DNA of 5,793 bases from CAZRAL01 sp964598005 (GCA_964598005.1 CAZRAL010000084.1:1-5793); one strand, 5' to 3'; numbered from the stretch's first letter, positions 1-5,687 are shown. The notes: generated from the letters alone by a model not told the origin. Program-made: numbers and translations.

Positions 1-4
1 AAAA

Positions 5-54
5 GCGGACAATTCAAAAACTACAGAACCGGACAAGTCTAAAAACCCGCGACA
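5..54. mobile_element. Probable right terminus of an IS21-like insertion sequence (body outside window)
   Basis: Two similar units, GCGGACAATTCAAAAAC (5-21) and CCGGACAAGTCTAAAAAC (29-46), lie 24 bases apart and are followed by CGCGACA (48-54). Read from the other strand the block begins TGTCGCGGG and then carries two TTTTT...TTGTCCG units. IS21-family elements typically start with TG, end with CA, and have several such short repeats inside each end, so the element would end at about position 54. No transposase lies in the window, so the family assignment is inference from repeat architecture only. It could also be another transposon end or a chance repeat. Confidence 0.4.
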
Positions 55-65
55 AGAACTTTTGC

Positions 66-350
66 GTGCCGTGCGTTGTGGTCACAGGCGGGTTGGTACT
101 CTACGGAGTATATAAACTATACAAAGTATTAGATGCTATGGACGAGTCACGGAAGCAATCAATTGCTGCTAAGGATGCGCTTTTCAAAAAAGTGCTTAAT
201 GGTAAGAATTGTGATGAAGCGCTTACAAAATCTCTTTCTACAGATAAAAAATTCCTCTACGACACAGGAAAAGTAGGCATAGAGGCGTACGAGATGACGT
301 TCAAGCCTGGATTAAAAAGTGCTTTGAAAAAGGCACCGCGATGCGATTAG
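66..350 (+). CDS. Hypothetical membrane-anchored protein, possibly 5'-truncated
   Basis: I do not recognise this family. As drawn, it starts at GTG 66 and encodes 94 residues: a hydrophobic segment at about residues 4-22, then a charged, lysine-rich, probably helical region ending in a Cys-Asp tail. The start is uncertain. No good ribosome binding site precedes GTG 66, and an internal ATG at 138 has none either. The frame also stays open leftward through the IS-like repeats to the window edge, so this may be the 3' remainder of a longer gene cut by the insertion. Composition is AT-rich compared with the operon at 2015-5308, suggesting horizontal acquisition. The stop overlaps the next gene by 10 bases, implying cotranscription and coupled translation. 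A toxin/immunity or effector pair is possible but nothing in the sequence demonstrates it. Confidence 0.5.
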   Translation: MPCVVVTGGLVLYGVYKLYKVLDAMDESRKQSIAAKDALFKKVLNGKNCDEALTKSLSTDKKFLYDTGKVGIEAYEMTFKPGLKSALKKAPRCD

Positions 351-880
351 AAAAAATCGCTAGTGCGTTTAAGAGACTATTCGCGATAGTCATTATTGGT
401 AGCGGACTTATTGTTGCAATAGAGCTAGCTTTTGATTTCCAGATTACATCCAAGCTACTTTATTTCATTAGGCCTACATTTTCATTTATGACATTAGAAT
501 CCGTAAAGCTTGACTCAGGTTTTTATCCGTCAATTGAGAGGGGAAAAAGAGACGATATTCTTGTTGCAGCATTGGGATACAAAGGTCAACCTATTTACGT
601 AGAAAGCTACCTTTTCATCTCTAGCATAAAAAAGGGAGTATCCAGTCAATCTCTCGAAAAATATTTATACTCCCAACGCCCATTCGAAGAATTTAAGGTT
701 AACAATGGATTACAGCGATGCTTTAGAATTCATGATAGTCATTTTCAAATTTTGTGTCCGGTTAAAAACCGACCAGCAATTGTTTTTTATAAAGGAAAGG
801 CAGACGATTTTCCCCATTTTCATGGTCAATTAATAAAACTGCTATTGCAATTGCAGAAATTGGAGGAAGAGCAAAATTAA
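341..880 (+). CDS. Hypothetical single-pass membrane protein (partner of the upstream ORF)
   Basis: This 179-residue protein is of unrecognised family. It starts at ATG 341 inside the end of the preceding gene. The sequence AAAAAGG lies 7 bases before the ATG and makes a credible ribosome binding site, so the start is well supported. A positively charged N-terminus (K5, K11, R12) is followed by one hydrophobic segment at about residues 13-31. The remaining 145 or so residues would then be outside the cytoplasmic membrane. They contain a YKGQPIYVESYLF stretch, two cysteines (C127, C139) that could form a disulfide, and a Leu/Glu-rich amphipathic C-terminus. Base composition is AT-rich like its neighbour and unlike the operon at 2015-5308. 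The overlap suggests the two products act together. No enzyme motif is visible. Its coding status is likely; its function is unknown. Confidence 0.65.
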   Translation: MRLEKIASAFKRLFAIVIIGSGLIVAIELAFDFQITSKLLYFIRPTFSFMTLESVKLDSGFYPSIERGKRDDILVAALGYKGQPIYVESYLFISSIKKGVSSQSLEKYLYSQRPFEEFKVNNGLQRCFRIHDSHFQILCPVKNRPAIVFYKGKADDFPHFHGQLIKLLLQLQKLEEEQN

Positions 881-885
881 ATGAG

Positions 886-1043
886 TCATGATTTCATGCC
901 CAAAGCTTGAACGGTTGCCGTTTCGTTGGGCAATGAATACCTTGGGTCATCATGAAGAGCCAGATTGATAACGACCTCATAACCTGCTTCGGCAAAAGCG
1001 CCGGACGCCCGATATTATTTGACTGATACTTGAACAAGCGCAT
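886..1043 (-). pseudogene. 5' remnant of a protein tyrosine phosphatase-family gene, frameshifted and truncated
   Basis: On the minus strand the frame 993-889 reads AEAGYEVVINLALHDD, then PRYSLPNE, then ATVQALGM. This matches the N-terminal part of the small bacterial protein tyrosine phosphatase family, whose members typically read AGxxxVINLAL...LPxE...xxLGMxYxHIPV. The reading breaks right after LGMK, at a stop at 886-888. The HIPV segment and the catalytic HCxxGxxR loop are absent. Upstream, the expected (T/S)SGxP motif appears as NNIGRPA in a different frame (ATG at 1043 down to about 1000), which implies a frameshift and a small deletion near 995-1005. The break lies within a few bases of the end of the AT-rich cassette. 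The fragment cannot encode an active phosphatase. Family recognition is from memory of the motif, not from a search. Confidence 0.55.
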
Positions 1044-1213
1044 GGATATTGGCGTTCCGGCAGATTGTACGCAAGCCACGGGCAAGCCGCCGCAAGAAAG
1101 GAAACGATTTACCGTTTTCACACAGCCATTACCACTCCATCCTGCTACCGCTTACCATATGCCTGCTGAAGTACAGCGCCGCTACTCACCACCATTGGTT
1201 CAGTGTGAGGTCA

Positions 1214-1492
1214 CTACTCTCTCACAGCCGTTATTTCATTACATATTTCGAGCGCGCCGCGCTGCGTCACATACCGCAGGCCAGATACAAGGGTAATGAT
1301 TGCACGCTCTTCACCCGATTTAGCATCTTTAGCGGATTCGATTTGTACAATATAAGCATGGAACAAAAATACGTTGAGCATGCGTTTTTTATCGAATGTC
1401 ACTACCCGATGGCCATCCTTGTCGCGCGAATCCGCCGAGAAATTGTTTTCGACAGAATTGACCGACTCATAAATATAACAACAATTGGTCAC
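1214..1492 (-). CDS. Small hypothetical protein or gene remnant, weakly FecR-domain-like
   Basis: A minus-strand frame of 93 codons including the stop can start at GTG 1492, with AGGGAGA about 6 bases upstream as a fair ribosome binding site. The frame is open further upstream to an ATG at 1594, but that would translate through the perfect hairpin at 1512-1536, so the shorter start is preferred. The C-terminal half includes ERAIITLVSGLRYVT, which resembles the 'xALxxLVxGxLRxVTG' segment of FecR-type domains in bacterial surface or signalling proteins. The structural glycines and the TPxAxIGIRGT stretch that normally follow are missing. This may be a decayed fragment, a small lineage-specific gene, or a chance ORF. 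No signal peptide or membrane segment is visible. Confidence 0.35.
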   Translation of the reverse strand: MTNCCYIYESVNSVENNFSADSRDKDGHRVVTFDKKRMLNVFLFHAYIVQIESAKDAKSGEERAIITLVSGLRYVTQRGALEICNEITAVRE

Positions 1493-1511
1493 ACTGCTTC
1501 TCCCTAGAAAT

Positions 1512-1536
1512 ACTGCGGCCCGAAGCGGGCCGCAGT
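1512..1536 (-). terminator. Perfect 11-bp GC-rich hairpin, possible minus-strand terminator or attenuator
   Basis: ACTGCGGCCCG (1512-1522) and CGGGCCGCAGT (1526-1536) are exact inverted repeats around a 3-base loop. On the minus strand the hairpin is followed by TATTTCTAGGG, a weak T-rich tail. On the plus strand it is followed by GCAGGG, which has no T-tract. Minus-strand termination, or attenuation just ahead of the small ORF starting at 1492, is therefore the better reading. The tail is short of a classical rho-independent terminator, so a REP-like or other structural element is an alternative. Confidence 0.4.
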
Positions 1537-2014
1537 GCAGGGTAACACGTGTATGCTCGCTCGTCTTCAGGAATAATGTAATGGGCGCCCACAAAGCGGA
1601 GCGGCATCAGATATGCAAAAGTAGAGAGTTACCTAACCAGCAAAGGAAGGAACGTCCGAAATGAAGATTACACTTCTGAGCAAAGAAACATCGGGCACGC
1701 ACAGTGCAAGGCAACCAAAAACGCGGAGTGTTGTGTGAATACAGCATTATCATCGCGCAAGGAATCGTTAGCATCAACCAACGCATCCCAGAAATACTTG
1801 AAAATGCCGAAAACGGTCTGCGGTGTTTGCGAAAGGTATGCCGCAGCGAGCAGCAGGGCCCCGGCTTCGCCGGGATGCGACTCGGGGCAAGTTCCATTGG
1901 CCCGCGTTCACGGCTGGGCTTCGCCATGCTTTCGTGTCCGGCGGACTATTCCGGAAACCCAAGTGCGCGGCCATGTGAGACTTATTTAGAGTTTCCTTAG
2001 AAACGAAATAAATT
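1537..2014. other. Gene-poor stretch upstream of aotQ
   Basis: No convincing gene is visible in this stretch of about 480 bases, where the solute-binding-protein gene of the operon would be expected. A minus-strand frame (1668-1907) is open for 79 codons without a good start. A 25-residue plus-strand mini-ORF (1661-1738, beginning MKITLLSKE) has AAGGAAGG 10 bases upstream but resembles nothing known to me. Small inverted repeats are present: CCCGGC-TTC-GCCGGG (1860-1874), TCCGG/CCGGA (1937-1955) and GTTTC-CTTA-GAAAC (1991-2004), the last just ahead of aotQ. The aotQ promoter should lie here, but I see no clear -35/-10 pair. Confidence 0.5.
1668..1907 (-). pseudogene. Open frame without a start, possible decayed coding remnant
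   Basis: The minus-strand frame bounded by stops at 1908-1910 and 1668-1670 reads through 79 sense codons. It includes GEAGALLLAAAYLS and FGIFKYFWDALVDANDSLR, with plausible amino-acid composition and codon choice. There is no usable start codon near its upstream end and I recognise no family. It could be the tail of a gene whose 5' part has decayed, or simply a chance open frame in GC-rich sequence. It overlaps the small hairpin at 1860-1874. Confidence that it was ever coding is low. Confidence 0.2.
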
Positions 2015-2704
2015 ATGTTGCACGGTTTTTTACCCAGCATTCTGGAAGGCGCGGTTGTCACTGTTACAGTCGCCCTCTGCTCGCTGGTCATCGCCGTATT
2101 GCTAGGCCTGACAGGCGCAGTCGCCAGGCTATCGCGATCCAGAATATGGTCTTATCCCGCCACACTTTACACCACGCTGGTGCGAGGGATTCCGGACCTG
2201 GTACTAATGCTATTGCTGTTTTACGGCGGCCAATTACTGGTCAATGAACTGGCCCTGAAAATGGGGCATGCAGATTACATCGATATCGACCCGTTTATGG
2301 CCGGTGTCGCAGCGATTGGCTTTATTTTTGGTGCCTATTTCACCGAAACATTCCGCGGTGCCCTCATGTCCATCCCTGCCGGTCAACGCGAGGCGGCACT
2401 GGCCTATGGGCTATCGCCTGCTCGCACACTTTGGCGTATTACCCTGCCACAGATGGTGCGCCTTGCCATACCGGGTTTTGCCAACAACTGGCTGGTGTTG
2501 GTCAAATCTACCGCCATTGTCTCGGTGATCGGGCTGAACGACATGATGTATAAGGCCGGGCTAGCCGCAGGCGCTACCCGCGAGCCCTTTACCTTTTACG
2601 CTGGCGTTGCTCTGCTTTATCTTGCGATTACCACGGTTTCCGTCGTGGCTTTGAATGCGCTGGAGCAGCGCTACTCGCTTGGGGTAAGGAAACTACGGCT
2701 ATGA
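2015..2704 (+). CDS. aotQ: Arginine/ornithine (polar amino acid) ABC transporter permease AotQ
   Basis: This 229-residue inner-membrane permease belongs to the HisQ/ArtQ/AotQ branch of the HisM-type family and is of usual length. With AotM it would form the heterodimeric channel for a basic amino acid, powered by AotP. The family hallmarks are present: LEGAVVTVTVAL at the first membrane segment (about residues 10-32), ARLSRSR (37-43), the RGIPDLVLM motif (57-65), and the EAA coupling loop REAALAYGLS with E126-A-A and G132. The loop is followed by LPQMVRLAIPG. About five hydrophobic segments are visible. ATG 2015 fits the family N-terminus (MLHG...ILxGA), although no strong ribosome binding site precedes it. 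The gene ends in an ATGA overlap with aotM. The aotJ binding-protein gene expected upstream is absent. Substrate class comes from family and operon resemblance; histidine or lysine/ornithine specificity is possible. Confidence 0.88.
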   Translation: MLHGFLPSILEGAVVTVTVALCSLVIAVLLGLTGAVARLSRSRIWSYPATLYTTLVRGIPDLVLMLLLFYGGQLLVNELALKMGHADYIDIDPFMAGVAAIGFIFGAYFTETFRGALMSIPAGQREAALAYGLSPARTLWRITLPQMVRLAIPGFANNWLVLVKSTAIVSVIGLNDMMYKAGLAAGATREPFTFYAGVALLYLAITTVSVVALNALEQRYSLGVRKLRL

Positions 2705-3390
2705 ATTTTGCTGCCATTGCGGAAAGTCTGCCGCTTTATTTCAAGGGGTTATACGTGACATTGCAGCTGTTGCTTGCGGCCTTGGCTGCGGGGCTGATTG
2801 CCGCTATTCCAATGGCTGTTTTGCGTAGCGGCGCACATCCATTCTGGTCGCGATTAATCTGGTTTTATACTTATGTTATTCGCGGTACGCCCATGCTGGT
2901 GCAACTTTTTCTGATTTATTATGGGCTGGCACAGTTCGAATGGATACGGGAAAGTTTTTTCTGGCCATTGCTTTCATCGGCGTGGTTTTGTGCGGTACTG
3001 GCCTTCGCGGTGAACACCTCGGCCTATACAACGGAAATTCTTGCCGGCTCGATCAAAGCCACCGCAGCAGGTGAAATCGAAGCCGCAAACAGTATGGGAA
3101 TGTCGCGCATATTGTTGTATCGCCGTGTATTGCTGCCTTCGGCGTTACGCCGGGCGCTGCCTGCCTATAGCAACGAAGTTATCATGATGCTGCACGGCAC
3201 GTCACTGGCCAGTATCGTGACCTTGATGGATCTGACGGGTGCCGCACGTGAAATGAATTCGCGTTTCTACTTGCCGTTCGAAGCCTTTATCACCGCAGCC
3301 GTTTTTTATCTGCTGCTGACTTTCGGTCTGGTGGCCTTATTTCATCGGGCCGAAAAACGTTGGCTCGCCTATTTGCAACCCCGTCAATAA
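2701..3390 (+). CDS. aotM: Arginine/ornithine (polar amino acid) ABC transporter permease AotM
   Basis: This is the second inner-membrane permease of the importer, 229 residues, of the HisM/ArtM/AotM branch. Visible features are a first membrane segment at about residues 17-41, the RGTPMLVQLFLIYYG motif (61-75) that is diagnostic of polar amino-acid permeases, NTSAYTTEILAGSI (105-118), and the EAA loop GEIEAANSMGMS (E127-A-A, G133). The loop is followed by LPSALRRALP and a final hydrophobic segment near 200-217. The start ATG overlaps the aotQ stop (ATGA), so translation is very likely coupled and the 1:1 stoichiometry makes sense. The stop is 5 bases before the aotO start. The protein appears intact. 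Exact substrate is inferred from the gene neighbourhood. Confidence 0.88.
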   Translation: MNFAAIAESLPLYFKGLYVTLQLLLAALAAGLIAAIPMAVLRSGAHPFWSRLIWFYTYVIRGTPMLVQLFLIYYGLAQFEWIRESFFWPLLSSAWFCAVLAFAVNTSAYTTEILAGSIKATAAGEIEAANSMGMSRILLYRRVLLPSALRRALPAYSNEVIMMLHGTSLASIVTLMDLTGAAREMNSRFYLPFEAFITAAVFYLLLTFGLVALFHRAEKRWLAYLQPRQ

Positions 3391-3395
3391 GTCCC

Positions 3396-4520
3396 ATGCA
3401 AACTATTCGCCATCCATTACGTTCGCCAAGTTTAGGCACCCAGCGTGAAATCGTCAGCTTCCACTATGGCCAGCTGGGCGGCAGCAAAATCTATATTCAA
3501 TCTTCCCTGCACGCCGATGAACTGCCCGGCATGCTGGTCGCCTACCATTTGCGTCAGCGTCTCGCTGCGTTGGAGAATGCTGGCGCTATTCGAGGGGAAA
3601 TCGTGGTCGTCCCGGTCGCCAACCCCATCGGCCTGGCGCAAACCGTTTTGCATACGCCATTAGGCCGTTTCGAAGCAAGCAGCGGAGAAAATTTCAATCG
3701 TTACTATCCCGCACTTTTTCAGCCTGCCCTTCCCCTGCTGGAAGGAAAATTAGGTGCCAACGCCGATCTCAATAAAGGGATCGTTCGCCAGGTATTGCGC
3801 CAGGTTGTTGCGGAGGCACCAGCAACCACTGAAATCGCCAATCTGCGCAAACTACTGCTTTCGCTGGCTTGCGACGCCGACGTCGTCCTCGATTTACATT
3901 GCGACAGCGAGGCAGTGGTTCATCTTTATACCGGCACGCCACTGTGGCCACAAGCCGAGCCGTTGGCGCGCTATATGGGTGCTGAGGCGACGTTGCTGGC
4001 GGTCGAGTCCGGCGATAATCCCTTCGACGAAGCTTGTTCGCAGCACTGGTGGCTACTCGCAGAACATTTTGCCGAACGTCATCCGATCCCATTGGGGTGT
4101 CTATCAGTAACGGTGGAGCTACGCAGCATGACCGACGTGAATCACGCGCTGGCGGCGCAGGACGCGGAAAGATTGATCGCCTTTTTGCAATATCGCGACG
4201 TCATTGCCGGAGAGCCGCCACCCCTGCCGCCTTTGAAACAACCGGCCACACCCTTGGCAGGATCGGAAACACTGGTTACGCCGGTTAGTGGCCTCGTGGT
4301 TTTTTTGCGCCAACCGGGTGAATGGATCAATAAAGGAGAGCCTGTAGTGGAAATCATCGATCCACTTGCAGACTCTCCCCAGCAAACCACTGTTCTAAAA
4401 AGTACGGTTGAGGGCCTACTTTATGCCCGTGAAAACCGGCGCTTCGCAACAGCAGGTATGGCACTTGCCAAAATCGCAGGCAGCCAGCCCTTCCGCCACG
4501 GCAAATTGCTAGGAGTTTAA
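3396..4520 (+). CDS. aotO: Succinylglutamate desuccinylase/aspartoacylase-family zinc enzyme AotO
   Basis: This 374-residue protein of the AstE/aspartoacylase (M14-like zinc amidohydrolase) family is expected in the cytosol, since no signal peptide is visible. The zinc site is complete: H39-A-D-E42 (HxxE) and the distal H168 in LDLHCD. E241 in VTVELRS is the likely catalytic glutamate, and GENFNR (97-102) supplies substrate-binding Asn/Arg. A C-terminal beta-rich segment (about 290-358), with TPVSGLVVFLRQPGEW, resembles the lipoyl/barrel-like tail of this subfamily. ATG 3396 is chosen over TTG 3360 because it lies 5 bases after the aotM stop, although its ribosome binding site is weak. The same gene order occurs in the P. 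aeruginosa aot operon, where, as I recall, AotO was not needed for arginine uptake. It probably deacylates an N-acyl amino acid, but the substrate is unknown. Confidence 0.85.
   Translation: MQTIRHPLRSPSLGTQREIVSFHYGQLGGSKIYIQSSLHADELPGMLVAYHLRQRLAALENAGAIRGEIVVVPVANPIGLAQTVLHTPLGRFEASSGENFNRYYPALFQPALPLLEGKLGANADLNKGIVRQVLRQVVAEAPATTEIANLRKLLLSLACDADVVLDLHCDSEAVVHLYTGTPLWPQAEPLARYMGAEATLLAVESGDNPFDEACSQHWWLLAEHFAERHPIPLGCLSVTVELRSMTDVNHALAAQDAERLIAFLQYRDVIAGEPPPLPPLKQPATPLAGSETLVTPVSGLVVFLRQPGEWINKGEPVVEIIDPLADSPQQTTVLKSTVEGLLYARENRRFATAGMALAKIAGSQPFRHGKLLGV
4511..4515 (+). promoter_or_regulatory. Ribosome binding site of aotP
   Basis: AGGAG lies 10 bases before ATG 4526, overlapping the last codons of aotO (stop 4518-4520). 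It is the clearest Shine-Dalgarno in the operon and supports the chosen aotP start. The 5-base gap between the two genes leaves no room for a separate promoter. Confidence 0.7.
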
Positions 4521-4525
4521 AAAAC

Positions 4526-5308
4526 ATGACTGCTGCCGACTCACCTTGCAAGCTTCTGGTTGAAGATCTGCACAAACGCTATGGCACCAATGAAGTGCTT
4601 AAAGGTGTTTCACTTACCGCTCATGCCGGCGAAGTCATCAGCATCATTGGCTCCAGTGGCTCGGGGAAAAGTACATTCTTGCGTTGCATTAATTTGCTGG
4701 AACAACCCCACCGAGGCCGCATCGCTCTCAACGGCGAAACGCTTGCGCTTACGCCTGACCGCGATGGTTCACTGAAAGCGGCCAATCCCAAACAATTGCA
4801 GCGTATGCGCTCACGGCTGGCCATGGTATTCCAGCATTTCAACCTATGGGCACACATGACCGCTCTGGAAAATGTTATCGAAGCACCCATCCATGTGCTT
4901 GGCCTCAGCAAAGCCGAAGCCATTGCACGCGCCGAGCAGGTGCTGGACAAAGTTGGCGTACGGCACCGCAGCCACATGTACCCTACCCACCTTTCAGGCG
5001 GCGAGCAGCAACGCGTCGCCATTGCTCGCGCACTAGCCATGGAGCCGGAAGTCATGCTGTTCGACGAACCCACGTCCGCGTTGGATCCAGAACGCGTCGG
5101 CGAGGTACTGCGCGTCATGCGCGATCTGGCTGAAGAGGGGCGCACGATGATTATCGTCACTCACGAAATCGACTTTGCCCGCGAAGCTGCTGACTCGGTT
5201 ATCTTCCTGCATCAGGGCGTGATCGAAGAACAAGGCCCGCCCGAAGAAGTCCTGGCCGCGCCGAAAAGCGAGCGCCTGCAGCAATTTCTTTCCGGTAGCC
5301 TCAAGTAG
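4526..5308 (+). CDS. aotP: Amino-acid ABC transporter ATP-binding protein AotP (HisP-like)
   Basis: This 260-residue ATPase of the HisP/GlnQ/ArtP class is usual in length and apparently intact. It would dimerise on the cytoplasmic face of AotQ/AotM and hydrolyse ATP for import. All nucleotide-binding motifs are present: Walker A GSSGSGKST (42-50), Q-loop Q103 in VFQHFNLW, signature LSGGEQQ (156-162), Walker B VMLFDE (176-181), D-loop SALD (184-187) and the switch histidine H213 in IVTHE. The insert between LNGE and the Q-loop (about 71-93, rich in Lys/Asp/Gln) is typical of HisP-type rather than GlnQ-type proteins, which supports a basic amino-acid substrate. It closes the operon and converges on rnpB. 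The argR gene that follows aotP in Pseudomonas is absent here. Confidence 0.92.
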   Translation: MTAADSPCKLLVEDLHKRYGTNEVLKGVSLTAHAGEVISIIGSSGSGKSTFLRCINLLEQPHRGRIALNGETLALTPDRDGSLKAANPKQLQRMRSRLAMVFQHFNLWAHMTALENVIEAPIHVLGLSKAEAIARAEQVLDKVGVRHRSHMYPTHLSGGEQQRVAIARALAMEPEVMLFDEPTSALDPERVGEVLRVMRDLAEEGRTMIIVTHEIDFAREAADSVIFLHQGVIEEQGPPEEVLAAPKSERLQQFLSGSLK

Positions 5309-5317
5309 TTGCTATTA

Positions 5318-5339
5318 GCGACCTTTTGAGAGAGGTTGC
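5318..5339. terminator. Possible hairpin between aotP and rnpB
   Basis: GCGACCT (5318-5324) can pair with AGGTTGC (5333-5339), seven pairs including one G-U, around an 8-base loop. It lies 10 bases after the aotP stop and about 26 bases past the rnpB 3' end, so it could serve either convergent transcript. No T-tract follows it on either strand, so this is a weak call. Confidence 0.25.
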
Positions 5340-5364
5340 CACATGGAATTTTCAAACGAAATGG

Positions 5365-5681
5365 AAGTGGAAGCGCATCGATAAGCCGGATTCTGTTACG
5401 GCGCTTGCGCGCTATGACGGCCATTCCTCTGGGACATGCGTTACCGCACGCCTCAAGCTACCTACCCGCAGGCTCCGCGGACCGCCTCAATGCCTGCCTA
5501 TTTGGTATTGCTCCAGGTAGAGATTGCCCGTTTCACCCCGGCGGGTTGCCCCGCACGGACTCGTCTCTGTTGCTCTGATCCTCACCTCACGGTGGATGGG
5601 CGTTACCCACTACCCTGTCCTGTGGAGTCCGGACTTTCCTCCGTGCACATAAAATGCACAGCGACCGTCTGATGTGCTTCC
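5365..5681 (-). ncRNA. rnpB: RNase P catalytic RNA (bacterial class A)
   Basis: This RNA subunit of ribonuclease P removes 5' leaders from pre-tRNAs. On the minus strand the universally conserved blocks are in order. GGAGGAAAGTCCGGACTCC (5642-5624) is the P4/CR I side. GATCAGAGCAACAGAGACGA and GGTGAAACGGGCAATCTC form the middle domain. CCAAATAGGCAGGC and GGTAGCTTGAGGCG follow, then GAGGAATGGCCGTC, and ACAGAATCCGGCTTATC (5396-5380) is CR V/P4. Helix P1 closes the molecule: GGAAGCACATC (5681-5671) pairs with GATGCGCTTCC (5379-5369) with one A-C mismatch. This sets the 5' end near 5681 and the 3' end a few bases past 5369 (uncertain). P3 appears as a short simple hairpin (GTGCA...TGCAC). The block style fits beta/gammaproteobacteria. 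Confidence 0.95.
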
Positions 5682-5687
5682 GCGACG

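Noticed and set aside
1030..1507. Two overlapping plus-strand ORFs of 88 and 152 codons
   Set aside because: Their composition (His/Pro/Arg-rich) is not protein-like and no RBS precedes them. The longer one overlaps the better-supported minus-strand ORF at 1214-1492.
1545..1552. Palindrome ACACGTGT
   Set aside because: An isolated 8-base palindrome is expected by chance and no paired site or promoter context is evident.
1661..1738. 25-residue mini-ORF (MKITLLSKE...) with an AAGGAAGG upstream, as a possible start of a lost aotJ
   Set aside because: It has no hydrophobic signal-peptide core and does not resemble binding-protein N-termini. It stops after 25 codons and the following frames show no binding-protein similarity.
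1996..2020. Possible ArgR operator just upstream of aotQ (GAAATAAATTATG)
   Set aside because: Only about half of the positions match the enterobacterial ARG box core, and no second half-site at proper spacing is visible. AT-rich sequence alone explains it.
1607..2091. Overlapping ORFs of 84-106 codons on both strands
   Set aside because: They show Cys/Arg/Pro-rich low-likelihood translations with no recognisable motifs, and one runs into the aotQ coding region.
4621..5160. 179-codon minus-strand ORF
   Set aside because: It is antisense to aotP, which has every ABC ATPase motif. The reverse frame is Ser/Arg/Met-rich shadow sequence.
5326..5672. Three plus-strand ORFs of 64-80 codons
   Set aside because: They lie antisense to the RNase P RNA, whose conserved structure fully explains the sequence.
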